Of a stretch of 64,000 nucleotides of DNA, positions 16,584-25,321 are shown piece by piece. This DNA comes from WS-11 sp035275545 (lineage in GTDB: Bacteria > Eisenbacteria > RBG-16-71-46): the NCBI GenBank assembly GCA_035275545.1, contig DATEMP010000272.1, positions 26,195 through 90,194 on the forward strand, read 5' to 3'. The translations under genes were made by a program, and so were the position numbers. Below the pieces are notes generated by a model. That model did not search any database, was not told the origin of the DNA, and saw only the letters and a list, made by a program, of their open reading frames with translations. Position 1 is the stretch's first letter. Each line of letters starts with the position of its first letter.

Positions 16584-16617
16584 GACCGCGACCACCTCCG
16601 TCGAGGTGGTCGCGGTC
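16584..16617 (+). terminator. Perfect 15-bp hairpin, probable terminator
   Basis: GACCGCGACCACCTC (16584-16598) pairs without mismatch to 16603-16617 around a 4-nt CGTC loop. It sits 40 nt after the FlgD-module gene and 30 nt before the next gene. There is no T-run on the plus strand, so strength is uncertain, but such a perfect GC-rich stem is unlikely to be chance. Confidence 0.65.
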
Positions 16618-16646
16618 GCAAAGTCGGCGCATAGGGAGAGAATCGA

Positions 16647-17042
16647 ATGGCCGATCTGCCCAAAGCAGCGCAAGGCACCTTCGACGAGCTGCTCGCGGGA
16701 GTCGAGCCCGACCTCGCCGCCATCGCTCGGCGCTTGCGGGCCATCATCCGTGCCGTCGACGTGAACACGGTTGAGACCGTGCGGCTCGGCGACAACGCCG
16801 CCACCTATGGCGTCGGGCCGAAGAAGATGACCGACGGCTACGCCTACATCATGCCGATGCGCGGGTACGTCAATCTCGGCTTCTATCAAGGGGCGATGTT
16901 GGCGGACCCCGAACGGCTGCTGGAAGGCACCGGCAAGGGGCTGCGTCACGTCAAGACCCGCACCTTGGCCGACGCCAACCGCCCTGCGGTTCGGGCTCTG
17001 GTGGCGGCGGCGCTCGCCCGGCGACGGAGTGGTGCCAAATGA
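16647..17042 (+). CDS. DUF1801 domain protein
   Basis: A 131-aa protein with the DUF1801 (YdhG-like) fold signature: an early helix with DLAAIARRLRAIIRA, a central GPKKMTDGYAYIMP and GYVNLGFYQGAML, and a C-terminal LRHVKTRTLADAN. Biochemical role unknown; members often sit near SRPBCC and DinB genes, as here. Its stop overlaps the DinB-like start by 4 nt (ATGA), so the two are co-translated. Confidence 0.8.
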   Translation: MADLPKAAQGTFDELLAGVEPDLAAIARRLRAIIRAVDVNTVETVRLGDNAATYGVGPKKMTDGYAYIMPMRGYVNLGFYQGAMLADPERLLEGTGKGLRHVKTRTLADANRPAVRALVAAALARRRSGAK

Positions 17043-17593
17043 CCGTCCCCAAGTCGACCGACGCCACGCTCCCGCTTGAGGCGTTCACGGGGCCGCTCAA
17101 GAACCAGTATCACCAGGCGCTCGCCACGCTCCGCGAGGCCATCGAGCTGTGTCCTGACGATTTGTGGCTAGATACCGGGCCCACGAACGCGTTCTGGCAG
17201 GTGGCCTATCACGCGCTGTTCTTCGCGCATTTCTATCTGGGCCAGAACGCAGCGTCCTTCCGGCCATGGGCCGAGCATCAGCGCGACAATCAGAACGAAG
17301 ACGGCATCGCGGGCGATCCCGATCCCAAGAGCACGCTGCCGCTCATCCCGCGGCCGTATTCCAAGGAGCAGGTCCTTCGTTACTGGGCGACTGTCGATGA
17401 CATGGTGGATGGCGCGGTGGACGCCATGGACCTGACGAGGAGCGAAAGCGGCTTCCACTACCGGATGTCGAAACTGGAGCACCAGCTCGTGAACCTTCGC
17501 CACATCCAGCATCACGCTGCACAGCTCGCGGATCGACTGCGCGACGCGCTGGACATCGGCGTGAAGTGGAAGGGCGGAAGCCGCCCGGCGTAG
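17039..17593 (+). CDS. DinB-like four-helix protein
   Basis: A 184-aa DinB/YfiT-like protein. The helix starting with FWQVAYHALFFAHFYLG has the first metal-type His, and LRHIQHHAAQLADRLR near the C-terminus has the His pair, matching the usual three-His site. DinB superfamily proteins include metal-dependent thiol S-transferases; the actual reaction here is unknown. It is translationally coupled to the DUF1801 gene. Confidence 0.75.
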   Translation: MTVPKSTDATLPLEAFTGPLKNQYHQALATLREAIELCPDDLWLDTGPTNAFWQVAYHALFFAHFYLGQNAASFRPWAEHQRDNQNEDGIAGDPDPKSTLPLIPRPYSKEQVLRYWATVDDMVDGAVDAMDLTRSESGFHYRMSKLEHQLVNLRHIQHHAAQLADRLRDALDIGVKWKGGSRPA

Positions 17594-17611
17594 CTCCGTC
17601 GGGTCGCGGGA

Positions 17612-18148
17612 TCAGGGGATCGACATGGCCGTCGACTCGGCAAGGGCTTTCAGGCGCGCCAGATCTGAGTCGACCTTGGCCTGCGCCGACCCTTGTGCGA
17701 GAGGGGCGAAGAGCGCCATCAGGCCCTTGAATCGCAACTCGACCTCGTAGACGAGAGTGGTGCCGCCGGTCGCCTCGTCGAGCGTGTACCGCACGAGCCC
17801 CTGCGCATCGGCTCCCGCGAGGGTGACGGCGATCAGCCGGGGCGGATCGAGTTCCACCACTTCGCTGTCCATCGCCATCCGCCGGCCGCCCTCGACCACC
17901 GTCTCCCGCGATCGGGCACCGAGACGGAGTCCGCCTTCAGTGAGCGGAACCGAGCTCTCCAGCCCTCCGATCCACCGTTTCAACTGCTCCGGTTCGGTCA
18001 ACAGCGGAAAGATGGCCGCGGCGGGTCGTGCGATGGCAGTCGTGGAGGTGTAACGCATGCGAGATCCTCTCTGGCTGATGGCAACGCCGATGCAGGCAAC
18101 GACGACAATAGTGAGACCCAGCGCGAGCAGCCACTTATGACGCGGCAT
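17612..18148 (-). CDS. Membrane-anchored SRPBCC (START-like) protein
   Basis: A 178-aa protein. I start at 18148 (MPRHKWLL), because the in-frame upstream extension runs deep into the AraC gene. Residues 6-24 are a single membrane anchor. The rest is a polyketide-cyclase/dehydrase-like SRPBCC fold: IARPAAAIFPLLTEPEQLKRWIGG at the start and a C-terminal helix AQAKVDSDLARLKALAES. It binds an unknown hydrophobic ligand. It overlaps the end of the upstream AraC/GyrI gene by 14 nt. Confidence 0.75.
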   Translation of the reverse strand: MPRHKWLLALGLTIVVVACIGVAISQRGSRMRYTSTTAIARPAAAIFPLLTEPEQLKRWIGGLESSVPLTEGGLRLGARSRETVVEGGRRMAMDSEVVELDPPRLIAVTLAGADAQGLVRYTLDEATGGTTLVYEVELRFKGLMALFAPLAQGSAQAKVDSDLARLKALAESTAMSIP

Positions 18149-19049
18149 CCCGATCCTCCAATGGCAGTCGGATCTCCGTGCGCAGATCGTGTGGGGCGGT
18201 GCTCTGCGGGTCACTCAGGTAGATCTCGACCGCCGGACGTTTGGCCATCACGCGGCGTGTCGGCGGGAGGTACTCGGCCCCGAGCCACCGATACGTTTCG
18301 ATCAGGGTCTCGAACGGACCGTAGTGCGTGCCGACGGCGTAGTCGCCCGCGGGGATCTCCTGCATGCCGATGATCCCTTCGCCCTTCACATCTGCAGCGA
18401 CCGTCAGGCAGGTATCGAAGCGGAGCTTGTCCGGCGGAGTCACCGACGGATCGTCATGCGCCATGCCCATGAGTCGCGTATCGGGGCCACAGAGTCCTCG
18501 CGCCATGGCCCACTCCATCAGTTGCCCGAAGACCGGCGTGACCTCCTCATACGGGCCAATGTGACGGATGAACGCCACGCGAGTTGCCGGATAACGGTGA
18601 ATCGCGCCGTCGAGAGACTCGTGCTCGCGCGCGAGGAGTTGACGCACCTCCCTCCCGCCATCGAAATGGAGAGCGAGCGGGGCCGCGATGCGCGAGCTGA
18701 GCCCGCTGGTCTCGCGAAACTCCGACGGGGACGTTCCAAACGTCCGGGTGAAGGCCCGGGTGAACGCCTCATGTGAGTCATAGCCGGCCTCCAGCGCGAC
18801 CTCCATGATCGAAGTCGAACCGACCTTGAGGCGATGGGCAGCGCGCTCCAGACGGAGCCGTCGGATGTGCTCGGCGGGAGCTTCGCCCACGAGCGCACGA
18901 AAGAGCCGATGGAAGTGATGCGGTGCCGTTGCAGTCAGGCGTGCGAGATCCTCGAACGTCAGTGGGTCGTCGAGGTGCTCCTGGATGTGGATGAGCGCCG
19001 CGAGGACTCGCTCCTGATGGCTGGCTTGGGTCTTGGGGTTCGGCATCAC
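18135..19049 (-). CDS. AraC/GyrI-type transcriptional regulator
   Basis: A 304-aa protein with N-terminal AraC double HTH (about residues 10-112: LARLTATAPHHFHRLFRALVG and VALEAGYDSHEAFTRAFTRTFG). It is fused to a C-terminal GyrI/effector-binding domain (about 150-300, with the RHIGPYEEV motif and the late AVEIYLSDP). This resembles multidrug sensors of the Rob/SoxS-GyrI type. It probably regulates the overlapping SRPBCC gene. Confidence 0.85.
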   Translation of the reverse strand: MMPNPKTQASHQERVLAALIHIQEHLDDPLTFEDLARLTATAPHHFHRLFRALVGEAPAEHIRRLRLERAAHRLKVGSTSIMEVALEAGYDSHEAFTRAFTRTFGTSPSEFRETSGLSSRIAAPLALHFDGGREVRQLLAREHESLDGAIHRYPATRVAFIRHIGPYEEVTPVFGQLMEWAMARGLCGPDTRLMGMAHDDPSVTPPDKLRFDTCLTVAADVKGEGIIGMQEIPAGDYAVGTHYGPFETLIETYRWLGAEYLPPTRRVMAKRPAVEIYLSDPQSTAPHDLRTEIRLPLEDRDAAS

Positions 19050-19139
19050 GCGAGATGCTAGGCGAATGGAGTCACGGACGCTTGATCGTTCTTGCGAAAG
19101 TGGTCAGCGCGTCCGTGATGTGCGAGGACTCGCTGCACT

Positions 19140-19637
19140 TCAATCCCCTGCGGGCTCCCCGGTCCAGCGATAGAGCCACCAGTGCCCTTCGAGAGGTCGG
19201 ATACGCCGACCGGGCCGCACCAGGTCCCGGTCATCGATCGTATCGAGGCTCGCCAGCGTGTCGAACGTGACGCCTGGCGGCATGATCGAATCGAGCCAGG
19301 CGAATCCCTTGGAGTCGGCCAGGCGGCCAAGCCGCCGCCCGCCCGCCGGGATGAAGATCCGGTGCGTCGACTCCACCGCTCCGCCCCCCGGGAGTTCGAG
19401 CCGGCCCATGATCCGCAGCCACTGCCGGACCAACTCGGGGTCGCGATCGTTCACGCCGTAGCGAAGCTGCGCCTGGTGGTTGTCCCGCAATGAGTCGAGG
19501 TCGGCTCGATGAGCACGGAAGAACGCGATCAATCGTTCGTCCGTCGGAAGTGCCCGAGGCGGTGCTTGAGGACCGCACCCGCCGGCGAGCGCGCCCACGA
19601 GCGCGATAGCCATGAGCGTCCCGCGATGCCTTCTCAC
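19140..19637 (-). CDS. Small lipoprotein of unknown function
   Basis: A 165-aa protein from the GTG at 19637 (VRRHRGTLM). The long upstream frame extension overlaps the divergent dehydrogenase start and is not needed. The lipobox is GALAGGC. The mature part, with DERLIAFFRAHRADLDSLR and a closing LEGHWWLYRWTGEP, is a short soluble domain I do not recognise. The ATG inside LMAIAL is another possible start. Confidence 0.6.
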   Translation of the reverse strand: MRRHRGTLMAIALVGALAGGCGPQAPPRALPTDERLIAFFRAHRADLDSLRDNHQAQLRYGVNDRDPELVRQWLRIMGRLELPGGGAVESTHRIFIPAGGRRLGRLADSKGFAWLDSIMPPGVTFDTLASLDTIDDRDLVRPGRRIRPLEGHWWLYRWTGEPAGD

Positions 19638-19710
19638 GACCTGGAATGTAAGCCATCGGCTCGTCCGTGGCATTGCGGCCGAAATGGATCGCCGGATAGA
19701 CTGGCGGCGC

Positions 19711-20709
19711 ATGTTGCGATCCGCCGTTCTCATGAGAGCCGCTGTCGCCACGCGCTACGGGCTGCCGGATGGGCTCGAGATGAGAGACGTTCCGCAGCCT
19801 CAGCCCGCGAAGGGCGAGGTGCTGGTCGCGGTGCATGCGACGACAGTCACGCGCAGCGATTGCGGCTTTCTGGCGCCGCATCCGAGCCTTCTCCGGTTGT
19901 TCTATGGCTGGAGCCGACCGCGGCAGCCGATCCTCGGCATGGATTTCGCCGGCACGGTCGAGGCGATCGGCGAAGGCGTCAGCGCCTTCCACCCGGGCGA
20001 CCGCGTGTTCGGCATGTTGCGCTGGCACGAGCTCGGCGCGCACGCAGAGTACGTGTGCGTGCCTGAGGACGGCTACATCGCGCCGATGCCGGCGGATGCG
20101 CGCTTCGGGGAGGTCGTTGTGTGCGAGGGGGCTTTCTATGCCTTCAACTCACTCAAGGCGCTGAAGCTGAAAGCAGGTGACAGGATCTTGATCTACGGTG
20201 CGTCGGGCGCAATCGGCACAGCAGCGGTGCAGCTCGCACAGATCATGGGCGCGAGGGTGACAGCGGTCGTCGCGACGCAACACGTCGAGCTCCTGAAGTC
20301 GCTCGGCGCCGAGCGCGTCATCGATTACACACGCGAAGACTTCACGCGTATCGGCGAAACCTTCGACTGCATGCTCGACGCCGTCGGTAAGACGACATAC
20401 TCGCGCAGCCGCCGGCTCATGAAGCCCGGCGCGGTGTTCGCCGGCACCGATATCGGGCCCTGGGCACAGACGCTGGTCTTGGTGATGTGGTTCGCGATCA
20501 CAGGCAGCCGTCGCGTAATTGTCGCGATGCCGCGCCCGATCGCGGGCTTCGCTCAGCTCATGCGAGAGCACATCCAGGCCGGCACGTTTTGCGCGGTGAT
20601 CGACCGACGCTATCCGCTCGAACAGATCCGCGAGGCGTACGCCTATGTCGAGACCGGCCAGAAAACCGGTATCGTCGTGATCAACGTCCGGCCGGACGAA
20701 GCCGCCTGA
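19711..20709 (+). CDS. NAD(P)-dependent MDR-family oxidoreductase
   Basis: A 332-aa medium-chain dehydrogenase/reductase of the quinone-oxidoreductase branch. A GroES-like N-terminal half (GEVLVAVHATTVTRSDCGF, then GMDFAGTVEAIGEGVSAFHPGDRVFG) is followed by a Rossmann half with GASGAIGTAAVQLAQIMGA. There are no structural-zinc Cys residues. I start at 19711 (MLRSAV); 19732 (MRAAVATRYG) is equally possible. The next gene, an SDR-like protein, follows by 24 nt and probably shares the mRNA. Substrate unknown. Confidence 0.8.
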   Translation: MLRSAVLMRAAVATRYGLPDGLEMRDVPQPQPAKGEVLVAVHATTVTRSDCGFLAPHPSLLRLFYGWSRPRQPILGMDFAGTVEAIGEGVSAFHPGDRVFGMLRWHELGAHAEYVCVPEDGYIAPMPADARFGEVVVCEGAFYAFNSLKALKLKAGDRILIYGASGAIGTAAVQLAQIMGARVTAVVATQHVELLKSLGAERVIDYTREDFTRIGETFDCMLDAVGKTTYSRSRRLMKPGAVFAGTDIGPWAQTLVLVMWFAITGSRRVIVAMPRPIAGFAQLMREHIQAGTFCAVIDRRYPLEQIREAYAYVETGQKTGIVVINVRPDEAA

Positions 20710-20733
20710 TGATGATGGGTCGCCAATCGAACC

Positions 20734-21450
20734 ATGATCGACAAACCGATCCTGATCGTCGGAGGCACAAGAGGCACCGGGCTTTTGATCGCTCGGCTTC
20801 TCGAACAGCGTGTACTGCCCGTTCGAGTGTTGGCTCGAGACCCTGCACGTGCCAAGGCGACGCTCGGGCCCGGCGTTCAAGTGATCGCCGGAGATGTTAC
20901 GAAGAAGGAGACGTTGCCGCGCGCGATCGAAGGAACGTGTCACATCATCTTCACCGCGGGCTGTCGAAGCGGGCATCCGGCGAGCGAAACACAGATCAAG
21001 GCGACTGAGTACGATGGAGTACTCAATGCTCTGGCATCGGCGCAACGGGCCGGACCTACCGGCCGCTTCATGTACATGACATCCAGTGGGGTCGCAACCC
21101 GCTCACTCGTATCAGCCTGTCTCAATCTCTACAAAGGCAACACGCTCGTGTGGCGGCGGCGCGCAGAAGATGCCATCCGCGGGAGCGGCCTGGACTACAC
21201 GATCATTCGCACCGGCATGCTGCAGAATGGCGCGGCCGGCCGACGCGTGATCGAGCTCACCCAGGAGGCTCTGCCACTCTCGATTCGGTACCGCATTGCC
21301 CGTGCCGATGTGGCGGAGGCGTTCGCGGCAGCTCTGGACCATCCTCGCGCTTCACGTGCGACGTTTGAAATCGTATGGGCTGGCCGCGGTCGACCAGCGC
21401 CCTGGCCTGCGCTGTTCGAGCGGCTCAAGCCAGATGCGCCCCTGCCCTAG
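20734..21450 (+). CDS. NAD(P)-binding NmrA/atypical SDR protein
   Basis: A 238-aa Rossmann protein. ILIVGGTRGTGLLIARLL is the glycine-rich dinucleotide loop. FMYMTSSGVATRS and the later GLDYTIIRTGMLQNG are typical of atypical short-chain reductases of the NmrA/YwnB type, which often lack the YxxxK site, as here. It could be a redox sensor or reductase. Its 3' end overlaps the convergent SRPBCC gene by 4 nt. Confidence 0.8.
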   Translation: MIDKPILIVGGTRGTGLLIARLLEQRVLPVRVLARDPARAKATLGPGVQVIAGDVTKKETLPRAIEGTCHIIFTAGCRSGHPASETQIKATEYDGVLNALASAQRAGPTGRFMYMTSSGVATRSLVSACLNLYKGNTLVWRRRAEDAIRGSGLDYTIIRTGMLQNGAAGRRVIELTQEALPLSIRYRIARADVAEAFAAALDHPRASRATFEIVWAGRGRPAPWPALFERLKPDAPLP

Positions 21451-21881
21451 GAGCGATCTGCGCGCACGCGGGCCGCAAGAGCGTCGAGGCTGCGCTCGAG
21501 CTGCGGTCGTGTGAGCCAGACGAACACGCCCATCAGGCCCGGAATCCAGGCGGACATGTCGACCGTCCAGCGGAGTTGCGTGGTGCCGTCCGGCCGCGAA
21601 GCGAGCTGCTGCTCGGCACGGTGCGCGCGGACGAAGGGGTTGCGTGCGACGGTATAGACGTATCGATGCGGACGCTCGGCCACGAGCACACGTTCGACGA
21701 GCCGCGCCCGGACGCCCAGGTTCTTCACCGTGACAATGCGCTCGAAACCCTCCGTGTCGGGATCACCCCCGCCCGCGACGACCGGCGCCGACGACCACTC
21801 GCTCATGCGCTCTGGCCTGGTGATCCACTCCCACACGACGCCGGGCGGTGCGTCTAGAACGCGCTCAAACACGATCCGCAT
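21447..21881 (-). CDS. SRPBCC (START-like) family protein
   Basis: A 144-aa single-domain START-like protein. IVFERVLDAPPGVVWEWITRPERMSEWS is the usual N-terminal strand and helix, and the C-terminal helix (RPQLERSLDALAARVRAD) closes the ligand cavity. Last gene of a three-gene minus-strand run with the membrane protein (1 nt gap) and the epimerase-like gene. Ligand unknown. Confidence 0.75.
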   Translation of the reverse strand: MRIVFERVLDAPPGVVWEWITRPERMSEWSSAPVVAGGGDPDTEGFERIVTVKNLGVRARLVERVLVAERPHRYVYTVARNPFVRAHRAEQQLASRPDGTTQLRWTVDMSAWIPGLMGVFVWLTRPQLERSLDALAARVRADRS

Positions 21882-22547
21882 CTACTCACCCGCCCGGTCG
21901 AGCGTGATTCGACTTCGAAGCTCTGGTGTCATCGCGCACCCGAACGTAACGCCAACCACACTCCACGCCCAGGCGCTCGCGATGAAAAACCCAACAACGA
22001 GGAACACCACCGCGGCGCAGGACAATGCAATGCTGGCCGCCCCTACGCACCACGCCCAAAGGTAATCGCGCCCTGCACGCCGCATGTGCACGAATGCCTG
22101 GTCGGGTCGGTGCAGGATCGTGGTGTTGCCGTCGCGCACGAAGGTATTGATCGCGGCAGGGAATAAAAACAAGCCAATCGCGAACGCTACAACTCCCACG
22201 ACCAGCAGCACGAGCGTTGCGGTCGTGCGCATGCCGATCACCCACGGTATGAGCAGCGGCATCGCGATGCCGAGATACCACAACCCACCCCACATGACGA
22301 TCGCGCTCGCACGGGCTGTTACCAGAATGGGGCGAAACCCACGAAAGTACGGCGGATCGTTGCGGTAGACGCGCCGCATCACCAGGTAGCGATGCCCCAG
22401 GTTGAGCGCCCAGCCGACGAACGGCACGAGCAGGAACAGCAGTCCCCCGACGACGATGTCACGGCGCGACTGCTGTGAACGAAGCGGAAACCCGAAGAGG
22501 TCGCGCACCGACGGCATGGGCAGATGGTCGGGCGCCGGCCTCGTCAT
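21882..22547 (-). CDS. Polytopic membrane protein, DUF4013-like
   Basis: A 221-aa protein from ATG 22547, which overlaps the upstream stop by 4 nt (ATGA). The longer in-frame extension is antisense-like noise. About five membrane helices are visible (IVVGGLLFLLVPFVGWAL, AIVMWGGLWYLGIAMPLL, TLVLLVVGVVAFAIGLF and two near the C-terminus). A conserved-looking amphipathic YFRGFRPIL precedes helix 2. The layout resembles DUF4013 proteins. Function unknown. Confidence 0.65.
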   Translation of the reverse strand: MTRPAPDHLPMPSVRDLFGFPLRSQQSRRDIVVGGLLFLLVPFVGWALNLGHRYLVMRRVYRNDPPYFRGFRPILVTARASAIVMWGGLWYLGIAMPLLIPWVIGMRTTATLVLLVVGVVAFAIGLFLFPAAINTFVRDGNTTILHRPDQAFVHMRRAGRDYLWAWCVGAASIALSCAAVVFLVVGFFIASAWAWSVVGVTFGCAMTPELRSRITLDRAGE

Positions 22548-23467
22548 CGGGGCGCTCCGTGACGGGTCTGGCGACGAACGTATCGCCTGCCGACGGTCTC
22601 GGCGTGTTCGTGCAGCCAGTCGGCGAGCCGCATTGTGCCCAGCGGCGGGTGAGGCGACGCGAGGGTTCCCGCGCGCAGCGCTGCCATCTCGTCGTTCGTG
22701 ACGATGGTGTCGCCGATGACCTTGCCCAACATCCACGCGGCCGACATCACCGCAGGCCCCGGCAGACACACGATCTGTGAGCGGGAGTCGATCGCATCGT
22801 GAATCAGCCGTACGAACTCGAGATACGTGTACCGCTCGCTTCCGCCCACATCGACGATGCTGCCCTCGAGCGGCCCCTCAGCAATATCGGCCGTTACGCG
22901 CGCGACATCCTCGCCCGCGACGGGTTGCACCTCGTAGCCGCCATCGCCGGCAACGAGGAACACCGGCAGCCGCCGAAGCAGCCACGCGTGGTTGGTGATG
23001 AGCACGTCACCGTCGCCGAAGATCAGGGTTGGCTGCACGATGGCGTGCGGCAGGCCCGAGGCACGCACCACTTCGTCTGCGCGCCATTTCCAGACGAGGT
23101 AGGGATGGGGTGAATCCGGGGCAGCACTAACGACACCGATGTGCACGACGCCGCCCACCTGCGCGCGCACGGCGGCGTCGAGCAACACGCGCGTGTTGTC
23201 GACTGCGGTCTCGAACGTCATCCCTGCATGCGGGTAGCGAATCCAGTACGTGTTGACGAACAGGTCGGCGCCGCGCATGCACGTCACGAGCTCCTCTCGC
23301 CGCGAGAAACCGAGTGGATGCGCAGCTACCTGGAGGGCCAACGGGTCGCCCGGGTATCGCGAGTTGGTGAGGGTTCGCACCGACCAGCCGCGGGCGATGA
23401 GTTCACGGGCGATGAACCGCCCGGTGAACGAAAACGCGCCGGTCACCACGGCTGTGCGCGAGGCCAT
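22544..23467 (-). CDS. NAD-dependent epimerase/dehydratase-like protein
   Basis: A 307-aa extended Rossmann protein. TAVVTGAFSFTGRFIARELI is the dinucleotide loop with the A-x-S-F-T-G form seen in NDUFA9-like/SDR_a5-type proteins. IVQPTLIFGDGDVLI and VAGEDVARV follow in the usual places. The YxxxK site is not evident. The start of this gene is copied at 25,771-25,831 in a chimeric pseudogene. It heads the operon with the DUF4013-like and SRPBCC genes. Confidence 0.8.
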   Translation of the reverse strand: MASRTAVVTGAFSFTGRFIARELIARGWSVRTLTNSRYPGDPLALQVAAHPLGFSRREELVTCMRGADLFVNTYWIRYPHAGMTFETAVDNTRVLLDAAVRAQVGGVVHIGVVSAAPDSPHPYLVWKWRADEVVRASGLPHAIVQPTLIFGDGDVLITNHAWLLRRLPVFLVAGDGGYEVQPVAGEDVARVTADIAEGPLEGSIVDVGGSERYTYLEFVRLIHDAIDSRSQIVCLPGPAVMSAAWMLGKVIGDTIVTNDEMAALRAGTLASPHPPLGTMRLADWLHEHAETVGRRYVRRQTRHGAPR

Positions 23468-23502
23468 GAGCGTGCCAGCACCCCGTTACGGAGCGGGGTC
23501 GC

Positions 23503-24618
23503 TCACGTCGTTCCGCCGGGCTCTTCGCCGCGCCTCCTGAGACCCGCACTCGCGATGGCCCAGCTCCGGCAGCGGTGCCAGAATCCGGCGTCGTCGTTCC
23601 AGGCGGCGAGATCCACGCGCTTGCCCAGCTCGCGGAACGCATTCCGGCACTCCCCCGGTCGATTGGCCTGGGCGGCAAAGCGAGCCAGGAGACTGAGCGG
23701 AAGCGCCGACTCCGGGCACCGCTTCCGCCACGCCTCGAGCCCCACGCGCACGCGCTCCCAGGTCACGGCCGGAGAGTCTTCGAAGACATTGTTCGTATAG
23801 CCCGACTGGAAGTAGATGATGCGCGCGTAGAGCTCCGGTCCGCGCCCGCCGGGATTGCGATCGGCCACCTCGGCCGCGAAGCGCTCCCAGTCCCCCGGCT
23901 CCCCGAACCACCGTGGCATCAATCGCCTGGACTTGGCGGTGTAGAGCTCGGCATGGGTGGGGAATGCCGCCACTCCTTCGTCGAATATCCGGTCGTATTC
24001 CTGGTCGCTGGCACTCGAACACAGCGCCACCTCGAGCATCGCCTCATACCAGCCGGGGCAGTCGTGCCCGATGCGCTCGGCGCGCCGAAGGAGCTGCCTC
24101 GCCTCCGCGATGTCGTCGGCGAACTTCGGCCACTGGCTCGCCTTCACGGTGTGCGCATAGCCGCCACCACGCGCCGCCCATCCCCGCTGGATGAGCGCGT
24201 TCGCGAGGGCAATCGTCGCCGTCGCCGAGCGTGGCTGCCCCTCACGCCACTGACGGAGGTTGTGGAGGAGCTGCTCCCACGTTTCCGCAGGGAGATCCGA
24301 GTCATCGGCGCTTTGGAATGCCCAATAGTAGAAGCTCGACACCATGGAGCTTCCGGAAGGGAACGACGCGTTCGTCGATCGCGTGGAGTCCGCCAGCGCC
24401 TCGAGCTCGATGTAGCGACGCTCGAGCAGCAGCGTGCGCACGCGCAGCCCGAACCGGGCGCGATCGAGCTTCGCGTTCGAAACCGCGAAGTGAAGTCGGA
24501 GCTCCTCGTCAGCCTGGGCCTGGACCCGGGCCTGAGCCGCATGGCTGTGGCGGCTGGGCACACAGCCAGTCGTCAGAGCGGCAGACAGAATCAGGGCGAG
24601 GACAGCGTATGGGCGCAT
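23503..24618 (-). CDS. DUF4034-like lipoprotein
   Basis: A 371-aa lipoprotein, starting at 24618 (MRPYAVLAL); the in-frame extension to 24696 lacks a signal sequence. The lipobox is ALTTGC. The body is helical and repeat-like: LLLERRYIELEALADSTRS with FPSGSSMVSSFYYWAF early on, RSATATIALANALIQRGWAARG centrally, and CPGWYEAMLEVALCS. This fits the DUF4034/TPR-like family. Role unknown, located in the periplasm or at the outer membrane. Confidence 0.7.
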   Translation of the reverse strand: MRPYAVLALILSAALTTGCVPSRHSHAAQARVQAQADEELRLHFAVSNAKLDRARFGLRVRTLLLERRYIELEALADSTRSTNASFPSGSSMVSSFYYWAFQSADDSDLPAETWEQLLHNLRQWREGQPRSATATIALANALIQRGWAARGGGYAHTVKASQWPKFADDIAEARQLLRRAERIGHDCPGWYEAMLEVALCSSASDQEYDRIFDEGVAAFPTHAELYTAKSRRLMPRWFGEPGDWERFAAEVADRNPGGRGPELYARIIYFQSGYTNNVFEDSPAVTWERVRVGLEAWRKRCPESALPLSLLARFAAQANRPGECRNAFRELGKRVDLAAWNDDAGFWHRCRSWAIASAGLRRRGEEPGGTT

Positions 24619-24726
24619 GGGGCCTCCCTGGGGCCTCCGAGATTGTCGGCGGGACAGGGCGCGGGCTTGAGGCGTGCCGGCGGGCGCGGGGTCCATTTCG
24701 CGCAGCGCGTCGATGCGACCGGTGGC

Positions 24727-25305
24727 TCAGCGGGCGGGATCGCCCTCGCGGGCCCCGAAGCGCCGCTCGAACATCACGTGCACCACATTCGCCGGGATCA
24801 CGACACGGGGCATGATCACCACTTGCAGCGTGCTTCGCGGCGACAGGCGCCAGCCCAGACTCGGCACCGCCACCAGGTCGACCGGAGACGATTCCGAATA
24901 GCCGGTGATCACTCCCGTCATCAGCTCGAGCCGGAATGCGCGAACCTCGAGAACCGGCAGCACGAGTCCCCCGTACCAGCTCGGCCGGCCGTAGCTATTG
25001 GCGAAGCCGCCGACCGCGAGCCCGCCGTTCCAGAGCAGCGCCGCGCCCAGGTTCGCGTTGTTGAATCCGGCACGATCGTGCCATGAAGCGAGGTGAAGGC
25101 GGACGGTCTGCGGCAGAGCGTTGGGCGGCAAGTTGGGCCGCGCAAACGCGCCTCGCGGGAATGCCAGCATGCTCGTGAGCACCAGAGCGAAGCATCCCAG
25201 CCGCAGGGCACCGATGCGCCCCGAGCCGGCACGCCCGCACGGCGGCACGACTCGCCTGTTGCACTCTCCGGATTCACCGTCGAGTTCCAGCGGTTGCTGT
25301 GACAT
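24727..25305 (-). CDS. Putative outer-membrane beta-barrel-like protein
   Basis: A 192-aa protein from ATG 25305. A hydrophobic segment at about residues 36-54 (LRLGCFALVLTSMLAFP), ending near GAFA, looks like a signal peptide after a long n-region. The mature part alternates aromatic/Gly strands (NLGAALLWNGGLAVGGF, SWYGGLVLPVLE, RLELMTGVITGY) and ends VVHVMFERRF with a terminal aromatic, as in small outer-membrane barrels. Function unknown. It lies directly after the chimeric pseudogene, whose frame runs into it. Confidence 0.6.
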   Translation of the reverse strand: MSQQPLELDGESGECNRRVVPPCGRAGSGRIGALRLGCFALVLTSMLAFPRGAFARPNLPPNALPQTVRLHLASWHDRAGFNNANLGAALLWNGGLAVGGFANSYGRPSWYGGLVLPVLEVRAFRLELMTGVITGYSESSPVDLVAVPSLGWRLSPRSTLQVVIMPRVVIPANVVHVMFERRFGAREGDPAR

Positions 25306-25321
25306 CTCGGCCCGATTGTAC

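Noticed and set aside
23575..25086. 503-codon plus-strand frame over the DUF4034-like lipoprotein and the pseudogene area
   Set aside because: No start signal or domain. The opposite strand has two proteins with signal peptides.
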